From contig NZ_PIPO01000003.1 in assembly GCF_003986975.1 (NCBI RefSeq), forward strand, positions 372,001-436,000: a DNA stretch of 64,000 nt, read 5' to 3'. Shown piece after piece: positions 1 through 10,222 of the stretch. Position numbers and translations under genes: made by a program. The notes beneath the pieces are model-generated. The model had not been told where the DNA came from. It worked only from the letters and a program-made list of their open reading frames with translations, and made no database searches. The DNA comes from Aliidiomarina soli (GTDB lineage: Bacteria; Pseudomonadota; Gammaproteobacteria; Enterobacterales; Alteromonadaceae). Positions within the stretch are counted from its first letter, which is position 1. Each line of letters begins with the position of its first letter.

Positions 1-56
1 AAGTACTCAGCGTATTCGTCGCGGGCCTGTTGCAGATGGTCAGTCGATGTTGTCAT
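1..56 (-). CDS. N-terminal fragment of an unidentified protein, divergent from lolC
   Basis: An ATG on the minus strand at 56 opens a frame of 18 codons plus two bases that runs off the left edge of the window without a stop. The peptide begins MTTSTDHLQQARDEYAEY and is hydrophilic and helix-like. It is too short to identify. In vibrios a PilZ-domain gene lies next to lolC, so a PilZ protein is a possible guess from context only. The 92 bases between this start and lolC would hold both divergent promoters. Confidence 0.3.
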   Translation of the reverse strand, partial: MTTSTDHLQQARDEYAEY

Positions 57-148
57 TTGTTACTCGTTTGCCAGTTGTGCCATGGGCTTATTGTCTTTAT
101 GCTTTCACACTTTACTTTAGCAAACCAGACTTGAACAGGCGCAATCAT

Positions 149-1384
149 ATGTTTCAGCCCGCTCCGTTGTTTTTAGGCGTGCGCTACAGCCGCAGTAGTC
201 AGGGCTCCGCGTTTACCCGCTTCATTAACCGTTTCTCTTTGCTCGGGATTATGATTGGAGTCGCGGCGCTTATTGTGGTGACATCGGTTATGAACGGCTT
301 TGAAAATGAGCTGAAAAATCGCATTCTCGGTGTCGTCCCCCAGGTCACTATCAGCGCCACAGCCAACACGGGTATGGCCGACTGGCAGGCCCAGCGGGCA
401 GCGCTGAAATTGCCCGAATCGGTTTTACACAGTAGCCCTTATGTGCAGATTGAAGGGCTGGTGCAGGGGCGTGGTCAGTTGAATGCCGTTATGTTGCAGG
501 GGCTTTACCCGGAATTTGAAGACCATCACAATGTCGTCACGCGACATATGGTGCGCGGTAGCTTAAACAATCTCGAAGCAGGCGAATACGGCATTATTCT
601 GGGGCGTCCGCTGGCCAATCGGTTGGATGTTCAGGTCGGTGAGCAGGTCCGCATTGTCGCCGCTGCAGGCGGCCAGTTTACCCCGGTCGGGGTGATGCCG
701 GCTCAGCGTATGTTCCGCGTCGTCGGGCAGTTTGAATTAGGTGCAGAGATAGATCGCCAGCTGGTACTGATGCACGGCGATGATCTGGCGCGCTTGTTGC
801 GCTTCCCTGAGGGTCATGTCAGTGGGATACGACTTTACCTTGATGATGCGTTCCGGGCTGAACAGGTTGCTGCCGTTCTCGCACCACAGGTGAATGAGGA
901 AAGCCGCATCGGACAGTGGACCGAGCGCTACGGGCGGTTATTTGCTGCGGTACGCATGGAGAAAGGGATGATGCTCTTTATGCTGACGCTGGTGGTGGCG
1001 GTTGCAGCTTTTAACGTAGTCTCGGCGTTGGTTATGGTGATTCACGATAAACGCTATGACATTGCCATTTTACAGACTCAGGGATTGTCGCGCCCTGCGG
1101 TCTTCGCCATGTTGCTGGTGCAGGGGGCTTACAACGGGATCGTGGGCACACTGCTGGGGGTGTTGATTGGTCTCTTGCTTTGTCTGCTGCTGAACCCGCT
1201 GCTAGATGCCTTTGGCGTCGGTATCATGGCCTACACTGACGGTGCTGGCTTACCCATAGTGATTGAACCATGGCAGGTCACCGGCATTGCGCTGCTGGCG
1301 CTTGTGTTAACCCTTTTCGCTACTATTTACCCAGCCTGGCGCGCTGCGGCTATTAAGCCCGCGCAGGCACTTCGTTACGAGTAA
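149..1384 (+). CDS. lolC: Lipoprotein-releasing ABC transporter permease LolC
   Basis: LolC and LolE are the inner-membrane permease subunits of LolCDE, which pulls mature lipoproteins from the inner membrane and passes them to LolA. From this ATG the protein has 411 residues, close to the usual 400. It has an N-terminal membrane segment (about 25-48) followed by the family signature around VMNGFENELKNRILG, a large periplasmic MacB-like domain, and three C-terminal membrane segments (about 270-400). The open frame extends upstream to 47, but residues before MFQPAPLFLGVRYSR do not look like the family. The Met at 149 fits the LolC/LolE N-terminus and has an AACAGG-type ribosome site nearby. 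First gene of lolCDE. Whether this copy or 2071-3318 should be called LolC or LolE rests on gene order. Confidence 0.93.
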   Translation: MFQPAPLFLGVRYSRSSQGSAFTRFINRFSLLGIMIGVAALIVVTSVMNGFENELKNRILGVVPQVTISATANTGMADWQAQRAALKLPESVLHSSPYVQIEGLVQGRGQLNAVMLQGLYPEFEDHHNVVTRHMVRGSLNNLEAGEYGIILGRPLANRLDVQVGEQVRIVAAAGGQFTPVGVMPAQRMFRVVGQFELGAEIDRQLVLMHGDDLARLLRFPEGHVSGIRLYLDDAFRAEQVAAVLAPQVNEESRIGQWTERYGRLFAAVRMEKGMMLFMLTLVVAVAAFNVVSALVMVIHDKRYDIAILQTQGLSRPAVFAMLLVQGAYNGIVGTLLGVLIGLLLCLLLNPLLDAFGVGIMAYTDGAGLPIVIEPWQVTGIALLALVLTLFATIYPAWRAAAIKPAQALRYE

Positions 1385-1390
1385 CCGATA

Positions 1391-2074
1391 ATGACTAATT
1401 TGCTTCAATGTAACCATATCAGTAAAACCTTTACCGACGGTGAGCAACAGGTCAAGGTACTGCAGGATGTCAGTTTTTCACTTGCTGCTGGCGATATGAT
1501 GGCAATCGTCGGGTCATCGGGTTCAGGAAAAAGTACACTGCTGCATATTCTCGGCAGTCTGGATACGGCGACAGCGGGCGAAGTGGTGATGCAGGGCCAG
1601 TCGTTGAACAGTTTGAAAGAGCGTCAGCGTGCCAAATGGCGTAACCAGAAGCTCGGCTTTATTTACCAGTTTCATCATCTTCTCGGAGAATTTTCGGCGC
1701 TGGAAAATGTGGCGATGCCGTTGTTGATTGGTGGCATGAATCCGGCGAAGGCCAAACAGCAGGCGGCTGAGCTGCTTGAACGCGTTGGCTTGGCGCATCG
1801 CATGACCCATGCGCCAGCCAAGTTATCCGGCGGCGAGCGGCAGCGGGTTGCGATCGCCCGCGCCTTGGTCAATCAGCCAGCTCTGGTACTAGCAGATGAA
1901 CCGACCGGAAATCTTGATGAAACCACCGCGGAAACCATTTACAGCCTGATGCTGGAACTGAATGAACAACTGAATACCGCATTCATTGTGGTAACCCATG
2001 ACCAGCACCTGGCGAACCGATTGCCGCGTCGCGCCATGCTGCATAACGGTCAGCTTGAGGAAACCCCACGATGA
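1391..2074 (+). CDS. lolD: Lipoprotein-releasing ABC transporter ATPase LolD
   Basis: The cytoplasmic ATPase of LolCDE, powering lipoprotein release. At 227 residues it is full length. Visible ABC motifs are Walker [10 protein letters not shown] (41-49), signature LSGGERQR (145-152), Walker B with [10 protein letters not shown] (167-176) and the switch histidine in VTHD (H203). It starts six bases after lolC and its stop overlaps the lolE start by four bases (ATGA), so the three genes are probably translationally coupled. Confidence 0.97.
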   Translation: MTNLLQCNHISKTFTDGEQQVKVLQDVSFSLAAGDMMAIVGSSGSGKSTLLHILGSLDTATAGEVVMQGQSLNSLKERQRAKWRNQKLGFIYQFHHLLGEFSALENVAMPLLIGGMNPAKAKQQAAELLERVGLAHRMTHAPAKLSGGERQRVAIARALVNQPALVLADEPTGNLDETTAETIYSLMLELNEQLNTAFIVVTHDQHLANRLPRRAMLHNGQLEETPR

Positions 2075-3318
2075 AGTTCGCTTTGCCCTGGTTGCTGGCA
2101 CGGCGATTTCGTCGTAGCAAGCATAAAAACCGATTCGTAAATTTCATTTCGGCATCCTCTACTGCTGGCATTGCACTCGGCTGTGCCGCCCTGATTGTAT
2201 TGCTTTCGGTCATGAATGGTTTTCAGAAAGCATTGGAAGAACAATTACTTAGCCTGGTGCCCCATGTTCAGTATGAAGCCGTGCGAGATGGCTTGCGAGA
2301 CTGGCGCCAGGTGGTCGCAACCGCGGAAGAACATCCGCGGGTGATTGCGGCTGCGCCGCGGGTACTTATTAACGGCATGATCCAGCAGGGGCGGGGCTTC
2401 AAAGGGGTTACGGCGCAGGCTATCGACCCTGAGCTTGAGCCCCGTGTATCCGGATTAACGGACTATATCAGCAGCGAGGACTGGCAGCGATTTGTTGATC
2501 AACCGCAGGGCATTCTACTGGGCTACGGACTTGCTGAATCGTTGGACCTGAAAGTGGGAGACCGGGTTAATTTGCTGGTCCCGCAAATTGATAGTGATCG
2601 TCAGAGTTTGCGTGCTCCGCGACGGCTTAGCCTGGAGCTTGCCGGAACCTACCGACTGGGCGGCGAACTCGATTACCAGCAAGCCTATTTGCATTTAGAA
2701 GAAGGGCGTAAAGCAATGGGCCTGAGTAGTGAAGCAAATAGCGTACGGTTGCGCCTGGATGATGTTTATCAGGCGCCGGTGGTGGCCAGTCAAATTGCTG
2801 CTCAGTTGTCCGAATATGCGTATATCAACGACTGGACACGTACAGAGGGGCATCTCTACCGTGACATCCAGCTGGTGCGTAGCGTAATGTATCTGGTACT
2901 GGTGCTGGTATTGGCAGTAGCCAGTTTTAACATCGTTTCGACCCTGGTGATGGTAGTTCAGGAAAAACGCTCGCAGATAGCCATTCTCAAGACCATGGGT
3001 GCAAATGACCAGATGATTATGCGCACGTTTGTCTTGCAGGGAACCTTAAATGGACTGATAGGGATCCTGATTGGTGCAGTGAGCGGCGTGCTCTTAGCCT
3101 GGCAGTTGCCGACCATTTTAAAAATGCTGGAAAGCTGGTTCGCGTTTTCGTTGCTGGCGGATGATATTTACTTCGTCAGCTCTATTCCTACCGACGTGCA
3201 GTGGCTTGATGTGCTGCTGGTGTTAGGGGTCGCCCTGTTAACCAGTATGCTGGCAACCTTGTATCCGGCGTGGAAGGCGACCAAAGTAAATCCGGCACGA
3301 GCACTGGTGGGCGATTAA
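2071..3318 (+). CDS. lolE: Lipoprotein-releasing ABC transporter permease LolE
   Basis: Second permease of LolCDE, 415 residues. The N-terminus ([13 protein letters not shown]) is typical of LolE, followed by one membrane helix ending in [19 protein letters not shown], a periplasmic domain, and three C-terminal helices from about residue 270 with the family motif [19 protein letters not shown]. It ends in the conserved PARAL segment. It overlaps lolD by four bases and closes the operon; the next gene is convergent and ends ten bases away. Confidence 0.95.
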   Translation: MKFALPWLLARRFRRSKHKNRFVNFISASSTAGIALGCAALIVLLSVMNGFQKALEEQLLSLVPHVQYEAVRDGLRDWRQVVATAEEHPRVIAAAPRVLINGMIQQGRGFKGVTAQAIDPELEPRVSGLTDYISSEDWQRFVDQPQGILLGYGLAESLDLKVGDRVNLLVPQIDSDRQSLRAPRRLSLELAGTYRLGGELDYQQAYLHLEEGRKAMGLSSEANSVRLRLDDVYQAPVVASQIAAQLSEYAYINDWTRTEGHLYRDIQLVRSVMYLVLVLVLAVASFNIVSTLVMVVQEKRSQIAILKTMGANDQMIMRTFVLQGTLNGLIGILIGAVSGVLLAWQLPTILKMLESWFAFSLLADDIYFVSSIPTDVQWLDVLLVLGVALLTSMLATLYPAWKATKVNPARALVGD

Positions 3319-3328
3319 TCTCTGCTGG

Positions 3329-3913
3329 CTACTGCTGATTGTGCTTCGGGGGCTGAAGCCCCTCCTGCTGGCGCTGTTGCCGCTTACTGGCACGCAGGCG
3401 CTGGCGTTCGCGCCAGGCTTTTATTGCCGCCTGACGCCATAAAATCCGGATAGTAATAAACGCCGATAAACTGGACAACCCGCCTAATAACAAGCAGCCG
3501 AGCAGAAACGGTGGGACTACGGTACCCAGGCTGGCAGCGAACCAGGCGAGTGAGGGTTCAAATAAGAAAGGCTCGGATGGACGGCCAAGAATGAGCGACC
3601 CAATCTGATACGAAGCATAGAATAAGGGGGGCATGGTAATGGGGTTCGAGATCCAGACCAATGCCACCGACAGTGGAATGTTGGCAGAAAAGAAAATGGC
3701 CATCGCGGCGGCGATGATCATCTGAGCCGGGACAGGCAAAAAGGCGACGAACAAGCCGATGGCAAAAGCACGTGATGCCGAGCGTCGGTTAAGGTGCCAT
3801 AAATTCGAGCGTTGTGCGACGCTACCAAACATGCGCACGGCCTTACTGCTGGCTATTTTCCTTGGGTCCGGCAAAAAGCGCTGAATTGTCTTTTTTGGCA
3901 TGGATGCTGACAC
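3329..3913 (-). CDS. DUF2062 inner-membrane protein
   Basis: A 194-residue protein of the DUF2062 family. The conserved core RAFAIGLFVAFLPVPAQM, followed by WISNPITMPPLFY, is plain at about residues 48-100, with three or four membrane segments and a basic C-terminal tail rich in Arg and Gln. Function is unknown; family members are often found beside lipid A or cell-envelope genes, as here. The start at MSAS has an AGGTG ribosome site at good distance; a second Met four codons in lacks one. It is divergent from comEC with 18 bases between the starts. Confidence 0.85.
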   Translation of the reverse strand: MSASMPKKTIQRFLPDPRKIASSKAVRMFGSVAQRSNLWHLNRRSASRAFAIGLFVAFLPVPAQMIIAAAMAIFFSANIPLSVALVWISNPITMPPLFYASYQIGSLILGRPSEPFLFEPSLAWFAASLGTVVPPFLLGCLLLGGLSSLSAFITIRILWRQAAIKAWRERQRLRASKRQQRQQEGLQPPKHNQQ

Positions 3914-3931
3914 CTACAACAGGTAACTACT

Positions 3932-6325
3932 ATGGATTGGTGGTTCACTGGCGTGCTGCTAGGCACGCTTTCATCAGCCTGGTTACAACCGGACTGGGCG
4001 CTATGGCCCTGGACCCTGCTTTCTATCGCTTTGTTCTGCTGGCTGAAATCACCACTGGTAGCAGTTTCCGGTAGCGAAACGCGTCACCTGACGTGGTTAC
4101 GTTCGCTTTTGATTGTGACACTTGGCCTATTGTGCGGTATCCAGTGGTCCTTAATCAATGGCAAAGCGGCGCAAAGCTGGAATTTACCTGTTAAAGATTA
4201 TCGACAGCCACTTTCCATTGACCTTCGTGTAGACAGCATAGTCGAAGAGAACGAGTTACGCTGGCGCTTTACCGGGCGTTTGCTACAAGGGCCCGCAGAC
4301 TGGCCTCAGGCGCAACCGGGACCGCAGCCGAGGATACAACTTGACTGGTATGAGGCGCAGGGGCCTGTACCGCGGCTGGGTGAACACTGGCGTTTTGAAG
4401 TCCGCCTTCGACCGGCGGTCAGCAGCCTGAATCAGGGCGCTTTTAACTACCAGGCTTACCTTTTCCGACACGGCGTGCGGGCGACTGGTTATATTACCGC
4501 GGGCAGCCGGTTATCTGCGGCGAGTTCGGCCAATGCAGGTGCTCGTCAGTCTCTGTATGATCAGTTTTCAGCACGTCGGAGCGAGCTTGTCCATGCTGAT
4601 GTCCTGATGGCGTTGGTGCTCGCCGAGCGGCAATGGATTAGTCAACAGAAATGGCAGTTGCTGCAACAGACCGGCGTTGCGCATCTGATGGCGATCTCAG
4701 GTTTGCACCTTAGCATGGTCTTCGGTTTCACCTTTTTTCTGTCGCGCGGGATCCTGGGGTTTTGCCTCTATCGGTTACCGGGAGCATTCTCGGCGCGGTT
4801 AAATATTCTGTATCTGGCGTTGCTGACAGCATGGTTGGCGGCGCTTGGCTATGCCATGTTGGCGGGGTTTGCGGTCGCTACCTTACGAGCCCTATTGTTA
4901 ATCAGCTTGATCATCGCGTTGCGACTTGGGGCCAAACGACTCAGCAGCCTGCGGCTTTTGCTGCGTGCGGTGGTACTACTGCTTATTTTTGACCCGCTGG
5001 CGTTTCTTGATGCGGGTTTTTGGCTGTCGGTGGGGGCGGTGGCCGCTATCTTCAGCTGGCTCTGGCGGCTGCCAGTTCCGCCTGTGCATGGCAGCCTAAT
5101 CAGTCGATGGCGACTGGGTCTGATCCAGCTTAGCCGGCTTGAAGTGATGCTGACGCTGATGCTATTGCCGCTTTCGGTGGTGTTTTTTCAGGGCGTTTCC
5201 TGGCTGGCACCGTTAACCAATCTGATTGTCGTCCCTGTGTTTAGTTTTGCTGTGCTGCCATTAACCTTATTTGCGGCACTGTTGTTTCCTCTGGCACCGA
5301 CGATAGCAACACTGTGCCTGCAGGTAAGCGATTCCATACTCCAGTTAGTATGGTCACTGCTGATCTGGATGCAGCCGATGGCTTGGTGGCCTGTAGCAAT
5401 GCCTGGTCTGGCTACGTTGACCGTTGCCGGGATACTTTGCCGCTACAGTCTGTGGTCGGGACAACTGCAGCTCCTGGTACTTGCTGCATGCCTGACTAGC
5501 TTGCTGTTGCTATATGGTCGGTATAGCTGGTGGCGGGAGAGCGACCCCAGGTTATGGTTGCATATGCTGGATGTCGGGCAGGGCAGTGCGCTGGTCATTG
5601 AACGAGCGGGTCGGGCGATGCTGGTTGATAGTGGTCCCGGCTTTGGCATTGACGGGCATCTCAGCGACCGGGTTATTATTCCGTTCCTGCGTCGACGTGG
5701 TTTAACCCCTGATGCACTGGTACTCACCCATCGCCACCGCGATCATACCGGGGGGGCGAACGCATTGTTAGCCGCATACCCGAAAATGACGGTGCTGGAT
5801 ACCGATGGAGCCTACTGGCCTTGTCAGTGGGGTCAGCAATGGCTTTGGCAAGACGTCCGTTTAATTGCGTTAGCGCCTCTGCCCGCGGCACCGGCTGATT
5901 TTTCCTATGGGGTTAACAATGAAAGCTGTGTTATTCATCTCAGTTACCGGGGCACAAAGGTACTGTTACCCGGCGATATTGAACGAATTGCCGAATTTCG
6001 TTTGGTTCAGCGCTATGGTGACCGCCTACAAAGCGATGTGTTGCTGGTGCCTCATCATGGCTCAAACACCTCCAGCCATGATTTGTTTCTCGACGCGGTG
6101 AAACCACAGTGGGCTTTGCTCAGTAGCGGTTATCTGAATCGTTTTAATATGCCCCATGCTGAGGTGCTTGAACGTTTTAATGACGCGGGGGTGGCGCTGT
6201 ATAGCAGCGCTGAAGAGGGACAGGTTTCGATGCTTTGGCAGCCATCGGAGGGGCAAATAGCGCATTGGAAGGTCTACACATACCGTCAGCATTATGGACG
6301 TTTTTGGTTCAATCAATTACCTTGA
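3932..6325 (+). CDS. comEC: DNA internalisation competence protein ComEC/Rec2
   Basis: ComEC forms the inner-membrane channel through which single-stranded DNA enters during natural transformation. This 797-residue protein has the three expected parts: N-terminal membrane and DUF4131-type region (about 1-170), the multi-helix Competence domain (about 210-490, with the motif HLMAISGLHLSMVFG), and a C-terminal metallo-beta-lactamase-like domain with HRHRDH (H600-H605) plus a later VPHHGSNTSS motif. In E. coli the homologue (ycaI) also precedes msbA. The 3' end runs close to the 5' region of msbA. Whether this strain is naturally competent cannot be told from one gene. Confidence 0.93.
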   Translation: MDWWFTGVLLGTLSSAWLQPDWALWPWTLLSIALFCWLKSPLVAVSGSETRHLTWLRSLLIVTLGLLCGIQWSLINGKAAQSWNLPVKDYRQPLSIDLRVDSIVEENELRWRFTGRLLQGPADWPQAQPGPQPRIQLDWYEAQGPVPRLGEHWRFEVRLRPAVSSLNQGAFNYQAYLFRHGVRATGYITAGSRLSAASSANAGARQSLYDQFSARRSELVHADVLMALVLAERQWISQQKWQLLQQTGVAHLMAISGLHLSMVFGFTFFLSRGILGFCLYRLPGAFSARLNILYLALLTAWLAALGYAMLAGFAVATLRALLLISLIIALRLGAKRLSSLRLLLRAVVLLLIFDPLAFLDAGFWLSVGAVAAIFSWLWRLPVPPVHGSLISRWRLGLIQLSRLEVMLTLMLLPLSVVFFQGVSWLAPLTNLIVVPVFSFAVLPLTLFAALLFPLAPTIATLCLQVSDSILQLVWSLLIWMQPMAWWPVAMPGLATLTVAGILCRYSLWSGQLQLLVLAACLTSLLLLYGRYSWWRESDPRLWLHMLDVGQGSALVIERAGRAMLVDSGPGFGIDGHLSDRVIIPFLRRRGLTPDALVLTHRHRDHTGGANALLAAYPKMTVLDTDGAYWPCQWGQQWLWQDVRLIALAPLPAAPADFSYGVNNESCVIHLSYRGTKVLLPGDIERIAEFRLVQRYGDRLQSDVLLVPHHGSNTSSHDLFLDAVKPQWALLSSGYLNRFNMPHAEVLERFNDAGVALYSSAEEGQVSMLWQPSEGQIAHWKVYTYRQHYGRFWFNQLP

Positions 6326-6398
6326 GGTCCCTGGCGCTGGTCACATGGCCTACCTTTCAGGTAAAATGCCGCAGTCTTTTTTTATATATGGCAAATGC

Positions 6399-8150
6399 AT
6401 GGATTCAAAAAAAGCAGTTCGACAACAAACATTCCGTCGCTTAGTAAAATACCTAAAGCCGTACAGACTGGCTTTTGCAGCAGCAGTTATCGGAATGATT
6501 GGGTATGCTGGCGTCGATACATTTTTCTTTTATCACATTGAAACCCTGATAGACGATGGGCTTGGTCAGAGTGACCCGACCATTCTTCTCTATGGTGCGT
6601 TATTTGTGCCTTTCGTGTTCCTGCTGCGGGGCTTCTTTAACTTTATTTCGACTTATTTTTTAAGTTATGTCGGCTTTCGTATTGTGACGGTTATGCGGCA
6701 ACAGCTGTTTGAACATCTGATGCGGGTGCCGGTTTCTTATCACGATAAGGTCTCGACCGGCGAACTGATTTCAAAGATTACCTATGACACCCAGCAGTTG
6801 GCTGAAGCATGCAGCAAAGCGTTATTGACGCTAATACGTGACGGAGCCTTCGTCATCGGTCTGCTAGGCCTGATGGCCTACCACAGCTGGCAGTTGTCGA
6901 TTGTATTCCTCTTGATTGGGCCGTTAATTGGCAAAGTCGTGTCTGTGGTTTCACGTCGTTTCCGTCAGGTGAGTAGCCGTATTCAGACCGCGATGGGTAA
7001 CGTAACCACCACCGCCGAACAGATGATCAATGGGCATCAGGTAGTGGTGATGTTCGAAGGGCAGAAGCGTGAAGCTGAGCGTTTCGATGAGATAAATAAC
7101 GTCACCCGTCAGCAGAACATGAAGTTGGTCAGCACCCGTGCTATCAGTACCTCTGTTATTCAGCTGATTGCATCGCTGAGCCTGTCGATGGTTCTTGTTA
7201 TCGCCAGCTTACCCACCATGCTGGATGACCTCACGCCGGGTGCATTTACCGCCTTGCTGACCGCTATGATCATGTTGCTGCGTCCGCTTAAACAGCTGAC
7301 CAATGTGAATGCCGATTTCCAGCGTGGTCTGGCGGCTGCAGCGAGTATTTTTGCGGTGCTCGATCAGAAAAAAGAAGTCGACACTGGCAAGCGGGTATTG
7401 GACCGTGCCCAGGGTGAGATCCATTTCAAAGACGTCACCTTTAGCTACCCTGATACCGAAGAGCCAGCACTTAAGAATGTCAGTTTTTCAGTCAAAGCTG
7501 GTCATAGCGTGGCTTTGGTAGGGCGATCCGGCAGCGGTAAGTCGACCATATCTTCATTGCTGACACGCTTTTATGACTATGAGACAGGCAGTATTGAACT
7601 GGACGGCCATGATATCCGCGAGTACACCTTAAAATCACTGCGTCGCCAGTTCGCCGTGGTGTCGCAAAGCGTTACTCTGTTTAACGATACCATTGCCAAT
7701 AACATTGCCTACGGGGCTGCTGGTAATGTCAGTAAAGAGCGTATCGAAGAAGCCGTGCGCCTGGCCTATGTCAACGAATTTACCGATAGCCTGCCGAACG
7801 GGCTGGATACCATGGCGGGTGAGAATGGTGTCATGTTGTCCGGTGGACAACGGCAGCGTATTGCCATTGCCCGGGCGTTATTACGGGATGCGCCAGTACT
7901 TATTCTGGATGAGGCAACCTCGGCGTTGGATACCGAATCAGAACGTCATATCCAACAGGCGCTGGACAATTTGCAGCAAAACAGAACCTCGCTGGTGATT
8001 GCGCATCGCCTGTCGACTATCGAGAATGCGGACGAAATACTAGTGATGGAACATGGCCGGGTGATCGAACGTGGTACCCATGATGATCTTGTGAGTCAGG
8101 GCGGCGCCTACGCTCAACTTCACAATATGCAGTTTGGTGGTTTGGAGTGA
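6399..8150 (+). CDS. msbA: Lipid A export ATP-binding/permease protein MsbA
   Basis: MsbA flips core-lipid A across the inner membrane. From the ATG at 6399 the protein is 583 residues, matching the 582 of E. coli, and starts MDSKKAVRQQTFRRL, which aligns with the family. The frame is open 35 codons further upstream into the comEC 3' end, but that extension is not family-like. Six membrane helices occupy about residues 20-310. The nucleotide-binding domain has Walker A GRSGSGKST (375-383), signature LSGGQRQRIAIARALL and Walker B LILDEATSALD. No strong ribosome site is visible; expression may depend on coupling. The stop overlaps the lpxK start. Confidence 0.95.
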   Translation: MDSKKAVRQQTFRRLVKYLKPYRLAFAAAVIGMIGYAGVDTFFFYHIETLIDDGLGQSDPTILLYGALFVPFVFLLRGFFNFISTYFLSYVGFRIVTVMRQQLFEHLMRVPVSYHDKVSTGELISKITYDTQQLAEACSKALLTLIRDGAFVIGLLGLMAYHSWQLSIVFLLIGPLIGKVVSVVSRRFRQVSSRIQTAMGNVTTTAEQMINGHQVVVMFEGQKREAERFDEINNVTRQQNMKLVSTRAISTSVIQLIASLSLSMVLVIASLPTMLDDLTPGAFTALLTAMIMLLRPLKQLTNVNADFQRGLAAAASIFAVLDQKKEVDTGKRVLDRAQGEIHFKDVTFSYPDTEEPALKNVSFSVKAGHSVALVGRSGSGKSTISSLLTRFYDYETGSIELDGHDIREYTLKSLRRQFAVVSQSVTLFNDTIANNIAYGAAGNVSKERIEEAVRLAYVNEFTDSLPNGLDTMAGENGVMLSGGQRQRIAIARALLRDAPVLILDEATSALDTESERHIQQALDNLQQNRTSLVIAHRLSTIENADEILVMEHGRVIERGTHDDLVSQGGAYAQLHNMQFGGLE

Positions 8151-9178
8151 GTGAGAAGGTAAACCGGCTTTGGTATAAGCGACATTTAAGTCCGTGGTTG
8201 TGGTGGTGTATCCCGCTAACCTGGTTTTTTATTGTAGTAAGTGGATTACGTCGTTTGCTGTTCCGTTTGCGTCTCAGAAAGACGTACCGGGCCGACGTGC
8301 CAGTGATTGTGATTGGCAATATCAGCGTCGGGGGGACAGGCAAGACGCCGCTGACGATGGCCCTGGTGGAACTACTACAGGCGAATGGTTTCAAGCCTGG
8401 CATCGTGTCCCGTGGGTATCGCGGCGAAGGACCTTTCCCGCAGCAGGTTAACGCTGACTCGAATCCGGCACAGGTGGGTGATGAACCTTATATGATGGCG
8501 GTTGTTACCGGCGTGCCGGTCGTGGTGGCGCCAAAACGTGCCGAGGCGGTAAAGATATTAACCGAGCAAAATGATGTCGATATCGTTTTAAGTGATGACG
8601 GTTTACAACATTATCGTCTTGGTCGGGATATTGAGCTTGCTGTGGTTGACGCGGCACGCGGCCTGGGGAATGGATGGCGAATGCCATGCGGACCTTTGCG
8701 CGAAGGCTGGCGACGGCTGAAACGAGCCGACCATGTACTGATTAACGGAGCAAAGGACACTGACCATGCGGCTAAAGTGTTGCCTAAGCTGGCTAAACAT
8801 AAGCCGCCAGTCGCCATGCAAATTGCCGCGCAGGGCTGGCGACGGGTCACAGATGGCAGTGAAATAGAAACCCCGGATGGCGAATCAGTGGTTGCTGTGG
8901 CAGGCATTGGTAATCCAAAGCGCTTTTTTAATTTGCTCAGTGGCGAAGGGCTGGACATCATGGAAACGCGGGTGTTTGATGATCACCATCATTTTAGTGC
9001 CAGTGACTTCTTCAACGTCAGTAACCTATATCCGGTGGTTATGACGGAAAAGGACGCGGTGAAATGCCGTAGTTTTGCCCGACCGCATTGGTATTATCTG
9101 AAAGTGGCTGCGCAATTGCCTGAATCTTTTAATGCTGCGCTTATTCAACAGATACGAGGCCTTAACAATGACCATTAA
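8147..9178 (+). CDS. lpxK: Tetraacyldisaccharide 4'-kinase LpxK
   Basis: LpxK phosphorylates the 4' position of the lipid A disaccharide precursor, the sixth step of the Raetz pathway, at the cytoplasmic face of the inner membrane. It has 343 residues, an N-terminal membrane anchor (about 16-36), and a P-loop GNISVGGTGKTPLT (57-70). The start is a GTG overlapping the msbA stop (GTGA), which indicates translational coupling. The 3' end overlaps the next start by 11 bases. Confidence 0.95.
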   Translation: MSEKVNRLWYKRHLSPWLWWCIPLTWFFIVVSGLRRLLFRLRLRKTYRADVPVIVIGNISVGGTGKTPLTMALVELLQANGFKPGIVSRGYRGEGPFPQQVNADSNPAQVGDEPYMMAVVTGVPVVVAPKRAEAVKILTEQNDVDIVLSDDGLQHYRLGRDIELAVVDAARGLGNGWRMPCGPLREGWRRLKRADHVLINGAKDTDHAAKVLPKLAKHKPPVAMQIAAQGWRRVTDGSEIETPDGESVVAVAGIGNPKRFFNLLSGEGLDIMETRVFDDHHHFSASDFFNVSNLYPVVMTEKDAVKCRSFARPHWYYLKVAAQLPESFNAALIQQIRGLNNDH

Positions 9179-9368
9179 TGCGAATCTACTGGCTATTCTT
9201 GCCTGCCCATCCTGTAAAGGCAAACTGGTGTGGAATGCAGAGAAAACGGAGCTGGTGTGTCGTGGCGAGCAACTGGCGTACCCGGTAAACGAAGGGATCC
9301 CAGCCTTGCTTGCCGACGCGGCGCGTTCACTGAACAGCGAAGAAATGAAAAAGGTAGATAGTTTATGA
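9168..9368 (+). CDS. ycaR: Trm112-family small zinc-ribbon-like protein (YcaR type)
   Basis: A 66-residue protein of the UPF0434/Trm112 family. It has CPSC (C13, C16), a third Cys at 31 and the family ending [11 protein letters not shown]. The fourth Cys of eukaryotic Trm112 is absent, as in E. coli YcaR. The chosen ATG has a GAGG ribosome site and lies inside the lpxK 3' end; an upstream in-frame Met belongs to lpxK coding sequence. Its role is not well defined. It is conserved between lpxK and kdsB in enterobacteria, as here. Confidence 0.9.
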   Translation: MTINANLLAILACPSCKGKLVWNAEKTELVCRGEQLAYPVNEGIPALLADAARSLNSEEMKKVDSL

Positions 9369-10126
9369 GTTTTACCGTAGTTATCCCGGCACGTTACGAC
9401 TCGTCCAGGTTACCTGGCAAGCCGCTGGCTGAGATAGCAGGCAAGCCGATGATCCAACATGTCTATGAGCGGGCGCTGGAAAGTGGTGCCGCTGAAGTGG
9501 TGGTCGCCACTGATGACAAACGGATTAAAGAGGCGGTAAAAGGTTTCGGTGGTCACGCTATGATGACCTCCACCGAGCATCGCTCAGGGACCGAAAGACT
9601 GGCTGAAGTGATTGAATTGCTGGCGCTGGCCGATGACGAAGTGGTGGTCAACGTGCAGGGCGATGAGCCCCAGATCCCGCCTGAGATTATTCGACAGGTG
9701 GCCGAAAACCTGGCGTCGCAGCGTAATGCGCCGATGGCGACACTGGCGGTACCGATGGAGTCGGTGGAAGATGTGTTTAACCCGAATACGGTCAAGGTAG
9801 TCCTCGATGGTAGTGGTTATGCGCTGTATTTTAGCCGCGCGCCGATTCCTTATGATCGCGAGCAATTTATGGCGAAGCCGGACTCTAACATTGAGTTAGC
9901 GGACCATTATCTGCGCCATATTGGTATTTACGCCTATCGTGCTGGTTTTATTCATCGCTATGCGGAATGGGACGCAAGCCCGGTCGAGAAACTTGAGTCA
10001 CTGGAGCAATTGCGGGTGCTTTGGTACGGCGAACGTATTCATGTGGCCCAGGCGATCATTGAGCCACCAGCCGGGATCGACACACCGGATGATCTTGAGC
10101 GTATCAGACAGGCCTTCAGCAAGTAG
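9365..10126 (+). CDS. kdsB: 3-deoxy-manno-octulosonate cytidylyltransferase KdsB
   Basis: KdsB makes CMP-KDO from CTP and KDO, the activated sugar for the lipopolysaccharide inner core. It has 253 residues, starting with the nucleotidyltransferase motif [19 protein letters not shown], then ATDD and VNVQGDEP. The ATGA overlap with the previous gene suggests coupling. Together with msbA and lpxK it makes this a lipid A/KDO operon. The terminator at 10161-10195 ends it. Confidence 0.97.
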   Translation: MSFTVVIPARYDSSRLPGKPLAEIAGKPMIQHVYERALESGAAEVVVATDDKRIKEAVKGFGGHAMMTSTEHRSGTERLAEVIELLALADDEVVVNVQGDEPQIPPEIIRQVAENLASQRNAPMATLAVPMESVEDVFNPNTVKVVLDGSGYALYFSRAPIPYDREQFMAKPDSNIELADHYLRHIGIYAYRAGFIHRYAEWDASPVEKLESLEQLRVLWYGERIHVAQAIIEPPAGIDTPDDLERIRQAFSK

Positions 10127-10160
10127 CCTCTTAGTCATAACGATTTGCAAATGAAGCATA

Positions 10161-10195
10161 AAAAATGCCGCGCTCCATTGGAGTGCGGCATTTTT
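10161..10195. terminator. Bidirectional intrinsic terminator, kdsB / KamA-family gene
   Basis: Fifteen-pair stem (one G-T pair) with a five-base loop. The arms begin AAAAATGCCGC and end GCGGCATTTTT, so a U-tract follows the stem on both strands. It separates two convergent genes. Confidence 0.9.
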
Positions 10196-10222
10196 GTAGG
10201 GTTACCTTGCTAAATGAGCAGG

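Noticed and set aside
3350-3380. GC-rich hairpin near the lolE / DUF2062 junction as a terminator
   Set aside because: No U-tract on either strand, and it lies inside the DUF2062 coding end.
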